64,000 nt of DNA, from contig NZ_CP047656.1 in NCBI RefSeq assembly GCF_009906955.1, forward strand, positions 3,161,001-3,225,000, read 5' to 3'. Source of the DNA: Paraglaciecola mesophila (GTDB lineage: Bacteria > Pseudomonadota > Gammaproteobacteria > Enterobacterales > Alteromonadaceae). The notes beneath the pieces were generated by a model. The model ran no database searches and had not been told where the DNA came from. It saw nothing but the letters and a program-made list of their open reading frames with translations. Made by a program: the position numbers and the translations under genes. How positions within the stretch are numbered: position 1 is the stretch's first letter; every line of letters starts with the position of its first letter. Positions 8,014-18,224 of this stretch are shown here, piece by piece.

Positions 8014-10842
8014 TTAAATTGACAGCAGAGGTTTAAGAAAGCGCGCCGTATGAGAAATCTCTACTTCGCAAATTTGTTCTGGTGTGCCTTGAGCGATAAT
8101 TTGCCCGCCGCCTGAGCCGCCCTCTGGGCCTAAGTCTATGACCCAATCAGCGGTTTTGATGACATCTAAGTTGTGCTCGATCACCACGACTGTGTTGCCG
8201 TGATCGCGCAGGCGATGTAACACCTGTAATAACTGTTTAATATCGTGGAAATGCAAGCCAGTCGTGGGCTCATCTAAGATGTACAAGGTTTGGCCTGTGT
8301 CTCTCTTTGATAATTCTTTGGCCAGTTTTACCCGCTGGGCTTCACCGCCTGACAAGGTAGTGGCCGCTTGGCCCAAACGCACATAGGACAAACCTACATC
8401 CATCAAGGTTTGTAATTTTCGGGCAATCGCAGGAATAACATCGAAAAACTCACGGGCATCTTCAACGGTTAAATCCAGTACTTCATGAATATTTAAGCCC
8501 TTGTACTGAATTTCTAGGGTTTCACGGTTGTATCGCTGGCCCTTACACACGTCACAAGGCACGTAAACATCTGGTAAAAAGTGCATTTCTACTTTAATTA
8601 CGCCGTCGCCCTGACAGGCCTCACAACGACCGCCTTTTACATTGAAGCTAAAACGCCCAGGTTTATAGCCACGAGAACGGGCCTCTTGGGTACCTGCAAA
8701 CAGTTCACGCACTGGGGTGAAAATACCCGCGTACGTCGCTGGGTTTGAGCGCGGTGTGCGCCCAATCGGGCTTTGGTCAATATCGACAACTTTATCGAGC
8801 ATGTCCATGCCGGTACATGTCTTATACGGCGCTGGTTCACCTGTGGTCGCGCCGTTGAGCTCACGATGGGCTATCCGATAAAAAGTATCATTGATTAGAG
8901 TTGATTTACCTGAACCTGATACACCGGTTACGCAGGTCATTAAACCAAACGGAATGCGCAAGTCGACATCTTGTAGGTTGTTGCCTGTAGCGCCGCTCAT
9001 TTCGATCCATTTATCTTGATCAATCTCAGTGCGCTTTTCAGGAATAGCGATGGCTTCACGGCCTGATAAGTATTTACCTGTCAGGGAATGTTCGCTTTTC
9101 ATGATGTCATCTATGGTGCCTTGGGCAACTATTTCGCCGCCGTGCACACCGGCACCCGGGCCGATATCAAGCACAAAGTCAGCAGCGCGAATGGCATCTT
9201 CATCATGCTCAACCACGATAACCGTGTTACCCAAGTCGCGTAGATGCTCTAGCGTTGTCAGTAGGCGTTCGTTGTCCCGTTGGTGCAAACCAATAGAGGG
9301 TTCATCCAATACGTACATCACCCCAACTAACCCTGCACCAATTTGACTGGCAAGACGAATACGCTGAGCTTCACCGCCTGATAAGGTGTCGGCGCTGCGT
9401 GAAAGGGACAAATAATTTAAGCCGACATTGACCAAGAAATTCAAACGGTCGTTGATCTCTTTGAAGATTTTATCGGCGATTTTTTCGCGTTTTCCGGTTA
9501 ATTCAATATCGGTGAAAAACTGTAAAGACTCCGCAATCGACATATCCGTAATCGTTGGCAGAGGCGTGTCGCCAATAAACACGTTGCGTGCTTCAAGGCG
9601 CAGACGTGTGCCATTACAGCTACTACAATGTTGCTGGCTCAAATATTTAGATAATTCATCACGCACCGCGTTGGATTCAGTTTCACGGTAGCGGCGCTCC
9701 ATATTCGGAATGATCCCTTCAAAGGGATGCTTGCGCTCCATAATATCGCCGCGATCATTGATGTATTTGAAGTTGATAGAGGTGCCTTTGCTACCGTGTA
9801 GCACAATGTCTTTGGCTTTCTCATCAAGTTCTGCGAAAGGCGTGGTCAAATCAAACTTATAGTGATCCGCCACGGCTTGCAGCATTTGGAAGTAATAATA
9901 ACTGCGTTTATCCCATCCGCGTATCGCTCCGCCGGATAAACTGAGTTCGTCGTTACTGATAATTCTGTGCGGATCAAAAAACTGTCTTGTGCCTAAACCA
10001 TCACAGGTTTGGCACGCGCCCGCCGGGTTATTGAACGAGAATAGCCTGGGCTCAAGTTCTGCCATTGAATAGCCACAATGAGGGCAGGCAAAGTTAGATG
10101 AAAATACCACTTCTTCTTTGTGCGGGTCATCCATAAAGGCGATTTTAGCTGTGCCAGCGGACAAGTTCAGCGCTGTCTCGAAGGACTCAGCAAGTCGTAA
10201 AGACAAGTCTTCACGAACCTTGAAGCGGTCAACAACCACTTCGATATTGTGCTTTTTATGCAAGTCGAGTTCAGGTGGATCGGATAAATCACACACCTCG
10301 CCATCAATCCGCGCGCGAATAAATCCTTGTGCAGCTAAGCTTTCAAGAGTTTTTACGTGCTCGCCTTTACGATCTTGTACTACGGGAGCCAACAACATGA
10401 GCTTTTCATCTGCCGGCATGGTGAGTACGCGGTCAACCATCTGGCTAACAGTTTGCGCATCTAACGGCACATGGTGGGTCGGACAGCGCGGCTCGCCAAC
10501 GCGGGCATACAACAAACGCAGATAATCGTATATTTCTGTGATCGTGCCTACGGTCGATCGAGGGTTATGGGACGTTGATTTCTGCTCAATAGAGATGGCT
10601 GGTGACAGACCTTCGATGTGATCCACATCGGGCTTTTCCATCATGGATAAAAATTGCCGAGCATAAGCGGACAAAGACTCCACATACCGACGTTGACCCT
10701 CGGCGTATAGGGTGTCAAATGCCAGTGAAGACTTACCGGATCCAGACAAGCCGGTGATGACAGTAAGTTTGTCTCGAGGAATATCTAAATCGATGTTCTT
10801 TAGATTGTGAGTGCGCGCGCCACGTACAGCTATCTTATCCAT
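8014..10842 (-). CDS. uvrA: Excinuclease ABC subunit A
   Basis: DNA-damage recognition ATPase of nucleotide excision repair, acting with UvrB and UvrC. The 942-residue length is standard. It has two ABC ATPase modules, with Walker [15 protein letters not shown] near residue 31 and [13 protein letters not shown] near residue 640, and two LSGGEAQR signature motifs. Zinc-binding cysteine pairs occur in CPHCGY...CQTCDGLG and CEACQGDG...[10 protein letters not shown] looked for a LexA box (CTGT-N8-ACAG) upstream of the start and did not find a convincing one. Two downstream genes follow closely on the same strand. Confidence 0.98.
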   Translation of the reverse strand: MDKIAVRGARTHNLKNIDLDIPRDKLTVITGLSGSGKSSLAFDTLYAEGQRRYVESLSAYARQFLSMMEKPDVDHIEGLSPAISIEQKSTSHNPRSTVGTITEIYDYLRLLYARVGEPRCPTHHVPLDAQTVSQMVDRVLTMPADEKLMLLAPVVQDRKGEHVKTLESLAAQGFIRARIDGEVCDLSDPPELDLHKKHNIEVVVDRFKVREDLSLRLAESFETALNLSAGTAKIAFMDDPHKEEVVFSSNFACPHCGYSMAELEPRLFSFNNPAGACQTCDGLGTRQFFDPHRIISNDELSLSGGAIRGWDKRSYYYFQMLQAVADHYKFDLTTPFAELDEKAKDIVLHGSKGTSINFKYINDRGDIMERKHPFEGIIPNMERRYRETESNAVRDELSKYLSQQHCSSCNGTRLRLEARNVFIGDTPLPTITDMSIAESLQFFTDIELTGKREKIADKIFKEINDRLNFLVNVGLNYLSLSRSADTLSGGEAQRIRLASQIGAGLVGVMYVLDEPSIGLHQRDNERLLTTLEHLRDLGNTVIVVEHDEDAIRAADFVLDIGPGAGVHGGEIVAQGTIDDIMKSEHSLTGKYLSGREAIAIPEKRTEIDQDKWIEMSGATGNNLQDVDLRIPFGLMTCVTGVSGSGKSTLINDTFYRIAHRELNGATTGEPAPYKTCTGMDMLDKVVDIDQSPIGRTPRSNPATYAGIFTPVRELFAGTQEARSRGYKPGRFSFNVKGGRCEACQGDGVIKVEMHFLPDVYVPCDVCKGQRYNRETLEIQYKGLNIHEVLDLTVEDAREFFDVIPAIARKLQTLMDVGLSYVRLGQAATTLSGGEAQRVKLAKELSKRDTGQTLYILDEPTTGLHFHDIKQLLQVLHRLRDHGNTVVVIEHNLDVIKTADWVIDLGPEGGSGGGQIIAQGTPEQICEVEISHTARFLKPLLSI

Positions 10843-11133
10843 TATTGACCAAAGTCGACCTCAAAAGAGTGAGTATTACATACTTGATATAAGAGCTCTA
10901 TGCGGATGAGCAATTATACTTTCAATACCCAAAGTGGTAATGACAAACAAGATACGATTAACGGCCTGAATTAGATCGCCGATGAAATTTGTAAGTTGAT
11001 GTTTTAAACACAGGTATATCATTGCATTTATGGTGTTTTCTCTCATGCTTGCTGCGATCTTGCTGTCGTTTAGCGCGATAATTTTGTGTTAAACTTCGCC
11101 GCCTTAACAACCTCAAACTGATTAGTTACTCAT

Positions 11134-12477
11134 TTGAATAGAACAGAAATTCGCGCTTCATTGGCTTTGGCCGCTGTTTATGTCCTGCGTATGCTGGGAT
11201 TATTTATGGTGATGCCAGTGCTGGCCATACTCGCAGTGCATTACCCAGATTATTCAGCATTAATGCTCGGCCTCGCGATTGGTGGTTACGGATTAACCCA
11301 AGCGATTTTGCAAATTCCAATGGGGGTATTGTCAGACAAAATTGGCCGCAAACCCGTGATTGTAGCCGGCTTGCTGATGTTCGCAATTGGTAGTGGTGTG
11401 GCTGCTACCGCTGACAGCATGTTATGGATTGTGATTGGCCGATTCTTGCAGGGAGCTGGGGCGATAGCAGGCGCTATTATGGCGTTAGCTGGGGATGTCA
11501 GCCGTGAACAGCAGCGACCAAAAGTGATGGCGATTATCGGAATTGCTATTGGGTTTTCATTCTATATTGCCTTGTTAATTGGCCCTGTGATTGCAGATAA
11601 TTACGGTCTGCACGGTATTTTTTCGATTACCGGTATACTCGCTATTTTATGCATGCCTTTGGTCATTTGGGTGGTGCCCAGTGCGATAAACTATGCACCC
11701 AAGGGTGACACACTTCCTGTTCTTACCGATGTGAAAATCTTGTTTTTCGACCCGCAGTTACGCCGTTTGAACATTAGCGTGATGTTGCTGCATATGATGA
11801 TCACCGTATTATTTGTGCAAATGCCTATTTTGCTTAGCGCACTAGGCTGGGAACTAGAGCGCCATTGGCAATTGTATTTGCCTATTTTGGCAGCTTCAGT
11901 GGTGGGGTTAGTCTTATTGATGATGTTAACCAGAACCATGAGCCAGTCCGCGGTTATTCGTTTGTGTATATTGCTTCTGGGCGCTGCACTTCTTGGCCTG
12001 CACTTTGAACACGGCACTGTGCTGGCGGTCATGGGCTTTGGGTGGCTGTTTTTCGCAGGGTTTAACTTTTTAGAGGCGAGTTTTCCGGCTATGGTGTCAA
12101 GCATTGCTCCTGCTGGTAAAAAGGGCTCCGCCATGGGGATTTACGCGAGCTTTCAGTTTTTAGGCGCATTTTTAGGCGGTACCTTATCTGGCTTAGCCAG
12201 TCAGTATATTGGCCCTCAATGGGTCTTTGTTATCGCAGGTGGCGCCTGCGGCCTATGGTGGCTTGGATTACGCAAGCTAGGCACCAGTGAACGCTTAAAG
12301 CGTTATACTCTCAAGCCTGATTTTACCCGTTATTCGGCGCAAACCATTGGCGAGCAATTAGCCACGTTAGAGGGGGTAGTCGATGTCACTGTGGTGCCAG
12401 ATGAAGGTGTGGTGTATATCAAAGCCCATGGCAAACAGTTTGAGATAGATAAAGCACACGTTTTGGTCAATGGCTGA
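11134..12477 (+). CDS. yajR: YajR-type MFS transporter with C-terminal YAM domain
   Basis: A 447-residue inner-membrane protein with about twelve membrane helices and the MFS motif A loop GVLSDKIGRKPVI near residues 64-76. The C-terminal soluble part of about 65 residues (from about TIGEQLATLEGVVDV to the end) matches the ferredoxin-like YAM domain of E. coli YajR, a putative proton-driven exporter. The start is a TTG at 11134. Divergence from uvrA, with ssb following on the same strand, is a gene order seen in many gammaproteobacteria. The transported substrate is unknown. Confidence 0.85.
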   Translation: MNRTEIRASLALAAVYVLRMLGLFMVMPVLAILAVHYPDYSALMLGLAIGGYGLTQAILQIPMGVLSDKIGRKPVIVAGLLMFAIGSGVAATADSMLWIVIGRFLQGAGAIAGAIMALAGDVSREQQRPKVMAIIGIAIGFSFYIALLIGPVIADNYGLHGIFSITGILAILCMPLVIWVVPSAINYAPKGDTLPVLTDVKILFFDPQLRRLNISVMLLHMMITVLFVQMPILLSALGWELERHWQLYLPILAASVVGLVLLMMLTRTMSQSAVIRLCILLLGAALLGLHFEHGTVLAVMGFGWLFFAGFNFLEASFPAMVSSIAPAGKKGSAMGIYASFQFLGAFLGGTLSGLASQYIGPQWVFVIAGGACGLWWLGLRKLGTSERLKRYTLKPDFTRYSAQTIGEQLATLEGVVDVTVVPDEGVVYIKAHGKQFEIDKAHVLVNG

Positions 12478-12750
12478 TTTGTTTTTTAAACGAATCAAGG
12501 GCAAATTTCTGAGAAACAATTGGCTAAATCGCGTTATAATAATCGGTACAGTGAAAAACATTTTTGTCATAGCTAAGGGGAAGTTTTCGCACTCAGTTGT
12601 GATGTGAGATACTTATCGACCGGCGGCAGAAATGTATTTATATATTCACTAACGAATTGAAAAAATAGACAAATCCAGTAAGAAGCCAGCACATTATCTA
12701 AACGTAATCGCTTAGAATGCTGTGCTCTAGGACTGATAATAGGAGTTAAA

Positions 12751-13326
12751 ATGGCGAGTAAAGGCGTAAACAAAGTCATCTTGGTGGGCAATTTAGGACA
12801 AGATCCTGAAGTACGTTATATGCCAAATGGTAACGCGGTAGCGAATTTAAGCATCGCGACCAGCGAAAGCTGGAAAGACCAACAAGGGCAAATGCAAGAG
12901 CGCACCGAATGGCATCGCCTAACTATGTATCGCCGTTTAGCTGAAGTGGCGGGTGAATACTTGCGCAAAGGCTCGCAAATTTACGTTGAAGGTAAATTGC
13001 AAACCCGTAAATGGCAAGATCAACAAGGGCAAGACAGATACACCACTGAAGTGATTGTAGATCAGATGCAAATGCTAGGCGGCAAAAGCGGCGGCCAATC
13101 TGAAGGTGGTTTCCAGGGGCAGCAACGTCAACAACCTCAGCAGCGCCCAGCACAAGGCGGTCAAAACTCAGGTGGTTTCCAACAATCTCCTAACCAAGGT
13201 TACAACCAAGCACCTCAGGGCGGCCAAGGTAATCAAGGTTTCAATCAAGCCCCGCAAGGAGGTCAAAACAAGCCAGCACCCATGGCTGAGCCTGACTTTG
13301 ACTTCGACGATGATATTCCGTTCTAG
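12751..13326 (+). CDS. ssb: Single-stranded DNA-binding protein
   Basis: A 191-residue SSB that coats single-stranded DNA and recruits repair and replication proteins. The N-terminal OB fold runs from about residue 5 to 110, starting [20 protein letters not shown] and including EWHRLTMY. A Gln/Gly/Asn-rich linker follows (residues 113-178) with near-repeats of NQAPQGGQ. The acidic C-terminal tip [10 protein letters not shown], which binds partner proteins, is intact. A perfect terminator follows 38 bp after the stop. No clear LexA operator is visible in the 273 bp before the gene. Confidence 0.97.
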   Translation: MASKGVNKVILVGNLGQDPEVRYMPNGNAVANLSIATSESWKDQQGQMQERTEWHRLTMYRRLAEVAGEYLRKGSQIYVEGKLQTRKWQDQQGQDRYTTEVIVDQMQMLGGKSGGQSEGGFQGQQRQQPQQRPAQGGQNSGGFQQSPNQGYNQAPQGGQGNQGFNQAPQGGQNKPAPMAEPDFDFDDDIPF

Positions 13327-13363
13327 AGTTCACCTGAGACATATTCTGTAAAGAATTCTAATT

Positions 13364-13389
13364 AAGCCCTTATTTTTAAGGGCTTTTTT
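13364..13389 (+). terminator. Rho-independent terminator of ssb
   Basis: Perfect 9-bp arms AAGCCCTTA (13364-13372) and TAAGGGCTT (13377-13385), a TTTT loop, and a T run to 13389. Confidence 0.92.
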
Positions 13390-13543
13390 GTTTCAAGGCG
13401 GGCGCTTTTATGCCTTCGTGTCATATTCGATACAAACAAAGCATTAAGGATATTCAAGCACTGAACTGAATAGCGAGTCAGGGCGATAGGCAGATCACAA
13501 CTAGTCAGTGTTGGCCTTTAGGTTTTTGAGGAGTTTCATTAGG

Positions 13544-13798
13544 ATGAACAAAAAAGATAACGGATATCCATACCTTAGCGCAGACCGACTCTCCTATATC
13601 TACAAATGCGGAAAATGTAGAGCCCATATTAAGAAAGGTAGTAAAGCCTGCTATCGGTGTAGGTATGAATTCACAGAAGGTGATGTTGCTCAAATGATTG
13701 CTGAATATAGAGCAAATTACTCAAAAAATTGGCACGTAAAAGTGTATTTTGTGTTGTTCATGATTTTTATATTGGTTTTATTACTGGGACTAAATTAA
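13544..13798 (+). CDS. Small zinc-ribbon membrane protein
   Basis: A predicted protein of 84 residues with two CxxC pairs, CGKC and CYRC, spaced about 14 residues apart as in a small zinc ribbon. One C-terminal membrane helix follows (VYFVLFMIFILVLLLGL). The ATG at 13544 is preferred; an in-frame codon at 13508 adds 12 residues that look untranslated. A GAGGAG lies about 11 nt upstream, a slightly long spacing. The topology suggests a cytoplasmic zinc ribbon tethered to the inner membrane. I do not recognise the family and cannot assign a function. It stands alone after the ssb terminator. Confidence 0.6.
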   Translation: MNKKDNGYPYLSADRLSYIYKCGKCRAHIKKGSKACYRCRYEFTEGDVAQMIAEYRANYSKNWHVKVYFVLFMIFILVLLLGLN

Positions 13799-14276
13799 AT
13801 AAAATCTAACCAAAGAACTAATGTGGATCCATGTTTGGATTTTTAAGTTGTAAACCTCACAATTAAAGCTCGCTCACATGTTATTCAGGCATTGCATATG
13901 AAGTCACAGTGCTGTTTTGAAAACAACGAGACCAAAAGATCAATTTTCTCCTTATCTATTTGCCGTTTTTAGGGTGCATATATTCAATGATGCTGCCAGC
14001 ATAAACCTATTCAACATCCTGTGTTATCAACATAAGCGTATCTGCAATACCGTTTTCAGGCTCTAAATCACTCTGGTCGGCTTTCACAGCAATGAAACTT
14101 GCTTTATATACTCTTGCGCAAACCTAGGGTTTAAGTTTTTTATTCTGGGTTTGGACAGAAATACTTACAAAAATAACAATATATCGTCGGTAAGCAGTAG
14201 AAATGCTCAACTTTTTTTGCCACATTACACGACGGTTTTTAACAAAAATGCAACAATTAATCTGGATGGACAAATT
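13799..14276. other. Intergenic region without a recognised gene
   Basis: About 478 bp between the zinc-ribbon gene and the most likely start of the TonB-dependent receptor. It is AT-rich, with no convincing ORF, terminator or promoter that I can place. The last 126 bp are open in the receptor's frame back to a TTG at 14151, but that stretch encodes a polar sequence ahead of the signal peptide and is more likely a leader. Confidence 0.5.
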
Positions 14277-16670
14277 TTGAAACTAAACACACACAATTTT
14301 CGCTTAAGCACTTTGAGTGTTGCGGTAGTAGGGTTGCTCAGCACGGGCGCTATGGCGCAGGAGTCGAGTGATAATCAGGACTCTGGCGTTGAGAAAATCA
14401 TAGTAACAGCGACTAAGCGTTCTGAATCGATTGGCGACATTCCGTTTTCGATCAATGCGCAAACGCAAAAAGACTTTGAAAGAAGTGGAGCCAGTAATTT
14501 AGAGGATGTGGCTAGAAACGTAGCCAGCGTATCGATTCAAAACCTTGGCCCTGGACAAAGCCAAGTGTCAATGCGCGGGGTATCAGCGGGTCAAGTGGTA
14601 CGAGACCAACCAGGGGTGAAAGAGCAGGTGGGGGTTTATTTAGATGAGAGTGTTATTTCACTATCATTGTTTACCCCAGATTTAGACTTATTTGATTTAA
14701 ACCGAATAGAGACCCTTCGCGGCCCTCAAGGCACTTTGTTTGGCTCTGGTTCAATTGGTGGAACGCTGCGTTACATTACAAACCAGCCTGAGCTAGACAC
14801 CTTTGAAGGGAAGTTTGAAGCGAACCTTAATTCGGTAGATGACGGTGGCGTTGGTGGACATGTGAAAGGCATGGTCAACCTGCCTGTATCTGATTCTGTT
14901 GCTATGCGTGCTGTGGTATATCGCACTGATTATGCAGGTTTTATTAACGCATATGGCCCTGATAATACGTTTAAAGAAGACGTAAACGACGGTGACAGAA
15001 CCGGCGGTAGGCTGGCATTAGTTATTAGCCCAAATGACAAACTAACGATAACGCCTCGGATCATCTTTCAAGAATTGGAAATGAACGGGTTTAATCGTCA
15101 AGACGTGTTCAACTTGTTCGCTAACCCATACACCACTACATGGCCAGCAAGGCAGTTAGGTGAGAAAGAACAGTTCCTCTTATTAGATGAAGGGTTTTCG
15201 GATGATACCTTTATTGCTGATTTGACCGCTGAATACCAAGCAGATGTCGCAGATTTTACTTTTGTTTATAGCTACACGGATCGCGATATTTTGGTGAGCC
15301 GTGACGCAAGTGCCCTTTCGGGCTCGGTCAGTATTGATTTGGGCTTTCCTGAGGAGGCCGTTACTTTGCCGTCAAACCTACATGATCGCACCGAAGTGGA
15401 ACAAGATACCTTTGAGCTTCGTGCCGCCTCAAATGGTGATGGCGCGTTGGATTGGATAGTGGGGGCGTTTTATTCTTCAACCGAAAGAACATACAAGCAA
15501 ACTTTACCGACTCCAGGCTACGATAGCTTTACTGATGCTACGCTAGGTGAAGGCACATCTGCGGCAGTGGCCAATGGTTTCGATGCCGATTCACCTTACA
15601 ACGCTTTTTTACCGTACGATTTAACGCAACTGGCGATTTTCGGTGAAGTGAATTATCAAATGAGTGATGATTTAAAGCTTACAGCCGGTACCCGTTTTTA
15701 TGATTACGAAGAAGAGCGCCAATTTATTTCAGGCGGTTTGTTTGCCAATGGTGACAACCAAACAGACTCGACAGAATCTGACGGTTTTACCTCTCGAGTT
15801 ATCGGTCAGTACCGCTTAAACGACAATGTGAACTTGAACGCTCAGGTATCCCAAGGCTTTAGATTAGGCGGTGTGAACGATCCATTGAATAGAAGTTTAT
15901 GCTCAGATCAAGATGAAGCCATTTTTGGTTCATTTCAAAGCTATGATGATGAGCAGCTAACCAATTATGAATTTGGTGTTAAGTCTTCTGGCCGTGGATG
16001 GAGCGCTAATGTCGCAGCGTTTTACAATGACATTGAAGATTTGCAGGTGACATTAGATGCGGGCTCGTGTTCTTCGCGGGTGTCATTCAATGTACCTGAT
16101 GCACATACCCAAGGTATTGAGTTTGAACTGACGCGTCAGTTTACTGATCAGCTCTTCTTCTCGTTAAGCGGTAGCGTGATAGAAGCTGAATTTGATTCAA
16201 CTGTGGTGGATGGTTCCGGTGCGGTGTTAGGTGGAGTGGAAGACGGTAATCGTTTGGCCTCAGTACCTGAAGAGAGCTTTGCGATTTCATTTACTTATGA
16301 TCTTGCTCAGCCTTTGTTTTCCTCAAACAGTAGTTATTTTCAAGGCTCGTACCAGTACGTAGGGGATCGCATTACTCAGCCTAGCGACCAAGTGGCTGGT
16401 GCTGGCGTGTTTACCTCTGGGCTAGCGTTTGGCGGTGCTACTGGGCTTGAAACAACAGAGCTAGATTTAGTACTGGATGCTTATGGCACCATGAACCTTA
16501 GTTTTGGGTTAGCGTATGATGATTATGAAATTCTTCTCTACGCCAACAATGTATTTGATGAGTATGCGCTTTTGTCGTTTGACAGAGAGCGTGGTGGCCG
16601 CGCTAGGCTTGGTTTTACTACCAATCAGCCAAGAACCTTTGGTGCGACATTCCGTTACTTTTTTGAGTAG
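14277..16670 (+). CDS. TonB-dependent outer membrane receptor
   Basis: Outer-membrane beta-barrel transporter of about 797 residues. The TTG at 14277 is preferred because it directly precedes a signal peptide (MKLNTHNFRLSTLSVAVVG... ending GAMA); a longer form from 14151 would bury it. The plug domain starts with the TonB-box-like EKIIVTATKR and contains the family motif IETLRGPQGTLFGSGSIGG. The barrel ends with the typical C-terminal ...TFGATFRYFFE with a terminal aromatic-rich strand. The substrate cannot be told from sequence; this subclass in marine Alteromonadales often takes up sugars, siderophores or organic matter. It is a single-gene unit with its own terminator. Confidence 0.9.
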   Translation: MKLNTHNFRLSTLSVAVVGLLSTGAMAQESSDNQDSGVEKIIVTATKRSESIGDIPFSINAQTQKDFERSGASNLEDVARNVASVSIQNLGPGQSQVSMRGVSAGQVVRDQPGVKEQVGVYLDESVISLSLFTPDLDLFDLNRIETLRGPQGTLFGSGSIGGTLRYITNQPELDTFEGKFEANLNSVDDGGVGGHVKGMVNLPVSDSVAMRAVVYRTDYAGFINAYGPDNTFKEDVNDGDRTGGRLALVISPNDKLTITPRIIFQELEMNGFNRQDVFNLFANPYTTTWPARQLGEKEQFLLLDEGFSDDTFIADLTAEYQADVADFTFVYSYTDRDILVSRDASALSGSVSIDLGFPEEAVTLPSNLHDRTEVEQDTFELRAASNGDGALDWIVGAFYSSTERTYKQTLPTPGYDSFTDATLGEGTSAAVANGFDADSPYNAFLPYDLTQLAIFGEVNYQMSDDLKLTAGTRFYDYEEERQFISGGLFANGDNQTDSTESDGFTSRVIGQYRLNDNVNLNAQVSQGFRLGGVNDPLNRSLCSDQDEAIFGSFQSYDDEQLTNYEFGVKSSGRGWSANVAAFYNDIEDLQVTLDAGSCSSRVSFNVPDAHTQGIEFELTRQFTDQLFFSLSGSVIEAEFDSTVVDGSGAVLGGVEDGNRLASVPEESFAISFTYDLAQPLFSSNSSYFQGSYQYVGDRITQPSDQVAGAGVFTSGLAFGGATGLETTELDLVLDAYGTMNLSFGLAYDDYEILLYANNVFDEYALLSFDRERGGRARLGFTTNQPRTFGATFRYFFE

Positions 16671-16700
16671 CATTCGTACTTAGCAAATACAGCTAAAATC

Positions 16701-16746
16701 ATCGCCCCCTTACAACGCAAATAAGCGTTTAAGCGGGGCGATTTTT
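16701..16746 (+). terminator. Terminator after the TonB-dependent receptor
   Basis: Outer arms ATCGCCCC (16701-16708) and GGGGCGAT (16735-16742) are perfect, and an inner stem AACGC/GCGTT (16714-16718 and 16725-16729) is nested within. A T run follows. Confidence 0.8.
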
Positions 16747-16787
16747 ATCCGGTTGCTAAAAACTCATCTTAAGTTTTGTGTACCGCA

Positions 16788-18224
16788 TCAGTCTGTTTCT
16801 GACTGTAAACGTCCTTCTTCAAACTGCTGAATTTCTTCTTGTTGGCCTTGCTGATAGGAGACTCTGCTGCCGTGGCGCACCCCGTTTTTGCGCATTTCGA
16901 ATAGGCGTAACGCGCCATTTTTAGCGAATAAATACTGCGAGCCTGCTAAGTTACCGTCTTTATACGTTAACTTTGCAACAACGTAACCTTGGGTATCTCG
17001 TTGCGTCCATAGACCTTGTTTCTTGCCTTTTTGGTAATGACCTTGCCACTGGGTTTGATCGTTCTGCTCAACCCAGGGTCCGTTTTTTTTACCTTGGATA
17101 TACAGACCATAGCTTATTTTCTTGCCTTGTTTATCAAAGCGCTGGTATTGACCATGTTTCTTGTCATTGCGATAAAATTCGCTTTCGAGCAATTGCTCGC
17201 TGTCTGGGGCGTAAACTTCGCGTTTTCCCTCACGTTTTCCCTGCTGTGAATAGTGTTCATAGGTGACAGTGTCATCTTTGTTTGTTTCCTGCCAGTCGCC
17301 GACTTTTATCCCAGCTTTGTAGGTGCCGCCTGTGGTTAGCTTACCGTCATTCTTTTCGCTGTACTCACCGTCTAGATCGCCCTTAACTCTGTGTTCAATC
17401 TGCTCGTAGCCGTCTAAAAAATAGCGTTGCATGCCATTTATCCCCCTGCCATTTTCTTCTACCGCTTCAAAAATTTTACCATCGCGGCTTTTTTCAATCA
17501 GTTTGTAGGGGTGTCGAGCACCTCTGGTGAAGCCGTGGTCTGGGTCACGCACACTCGAGGCGATAAAGACTTCTGTTCTATCGTAACGCCATGCGATTTC
17601 TTTTAGCCCAGGGGCATAATTAGGGATATCAACAGGTTCGATTAACTTGAGTAAGTCACCGTTGTTGGTCCATTTCTGCCGCTTAATAAACTTACCATCT
17701 AGGCTGCGCTCAGTTTTACTGATTAATAACCCAGTTTTATTCCATTTTTTGGATGTAAGGACCAACTTCCCCGCTTTGTAAGGAGAAAAAGAACGCAGGG
17801 CGCCATTGCTGTAGTATTCTTTTTCTACTCCGTCCCGTTTACTGTTTTTGTAAGGAGTGACCTTCTGTAAGTACCCTTTACTGTCACGGGTTTCAACTTG
17901 ACCAGAGTAGCCGTCGTTGAAGTGGTACAGCAAACGAGAAATCAGGTGTGCTTTTCGTTCTTGCGCTATCAAAGTCCCAGTTAAGGTACCCTTACTCACC
18001 ACAGGCTCTGTACTTCTGAGTGTCGCGATAAGTGCATCTTGCTTATCAAAAACTGAAATGGTGTAAATGCCATTTTCATCTGGTTCGATGTCGCTTGAGT
18101 AATGATAGGTGCGATTCACCTTCACTTTTGTCGGGTACAAGTTGACGTCCATGTAGTGGGTTTCGGCGAGTACCGGGGCTGCGATTAACGTGAAACATAG
18201 TAAATAGCAAAACCTAGCGATCAT
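16788..18224 (-). CDS. Exported MORN-like repeat protein (YwqK-like)
   Basis: A 478-residue protein with a signal peptide (MIARFCYLLCFTLIAAPVLA). It is built from many MORN-variant repeats of about 22-24 residues, with cores such as KKHGQYQRFDKQGK, KKNGPWVEQNDQ and KKQGLWTQRDTQG. Such repeats, often annotated as YwqK family, form extended beta sheets. Its start overlaps the stop of the upstream lipoprotein gene by 4 bp, so the two are translationally coupled and probably work together in the periplasm or at the cell surface. No catalytic motif is visible and I do not assign a function. The YwqK antitoxin label does not fit a secreted protein without a toxin neighbour. Confidence 0.75.
   Translation of the reverse strand: MIARFCYLLCFTLIAAPVLAETHYMDVNLYPTKVKVNRTYHYSSDIEPDENGIYTISVFDKQDALIATLRSTEPVVSKGTLTGTLIAQERKAHLISRLLYHFNDGYSGQVETRDSKGYLQKVTPYKNSKRDGVEKEYYSNGALRSFSPYKAGKLVLTSKKWNKTGLLISKTERSLDGKFIKRQKWTNNGDLLKLIEPVDIPNYAPGLKEIAWRYDRTEVFIASSVRDPDHGFTRGARHPYKLIEKSRDGKIFEAVEENGRGINGMQRYFLDGYEQIEHRVKGDLDGEYSEKNDGKLTTGGTYKAGIKVGDWQETNKDDTVTYEHYSQQGKREGKREVYAPDSEQLLESEFYRNDKKHGQYQRFDKQGKKISYGLYIQGKKNGPWVEQNDQTQWQGHYQKGKKQGLWTQRDTQGYVVAKLTYKDGNLAGSQYLFAKNGALRLFEMRKNGVRHGSRVSYQQGQQEEIQQFEEGRLQSETD

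Noticed and set aside
10843..11133. LexA (SOS) box upstream of uvrA
   Set aside because: No CTGT-N8-ACAG match was found in the region, although uvrA is often SOS-controlled.
12478..12750. LexA box upstream of ssb
   Set aside because: No convincing CTGT-N8-ACAG motif.
16788..18224. Toxin-antitoxin pair (YwqK antitoxin)
   Set aside because: The protein has a signal peptide and no toxin gene lies beside it.
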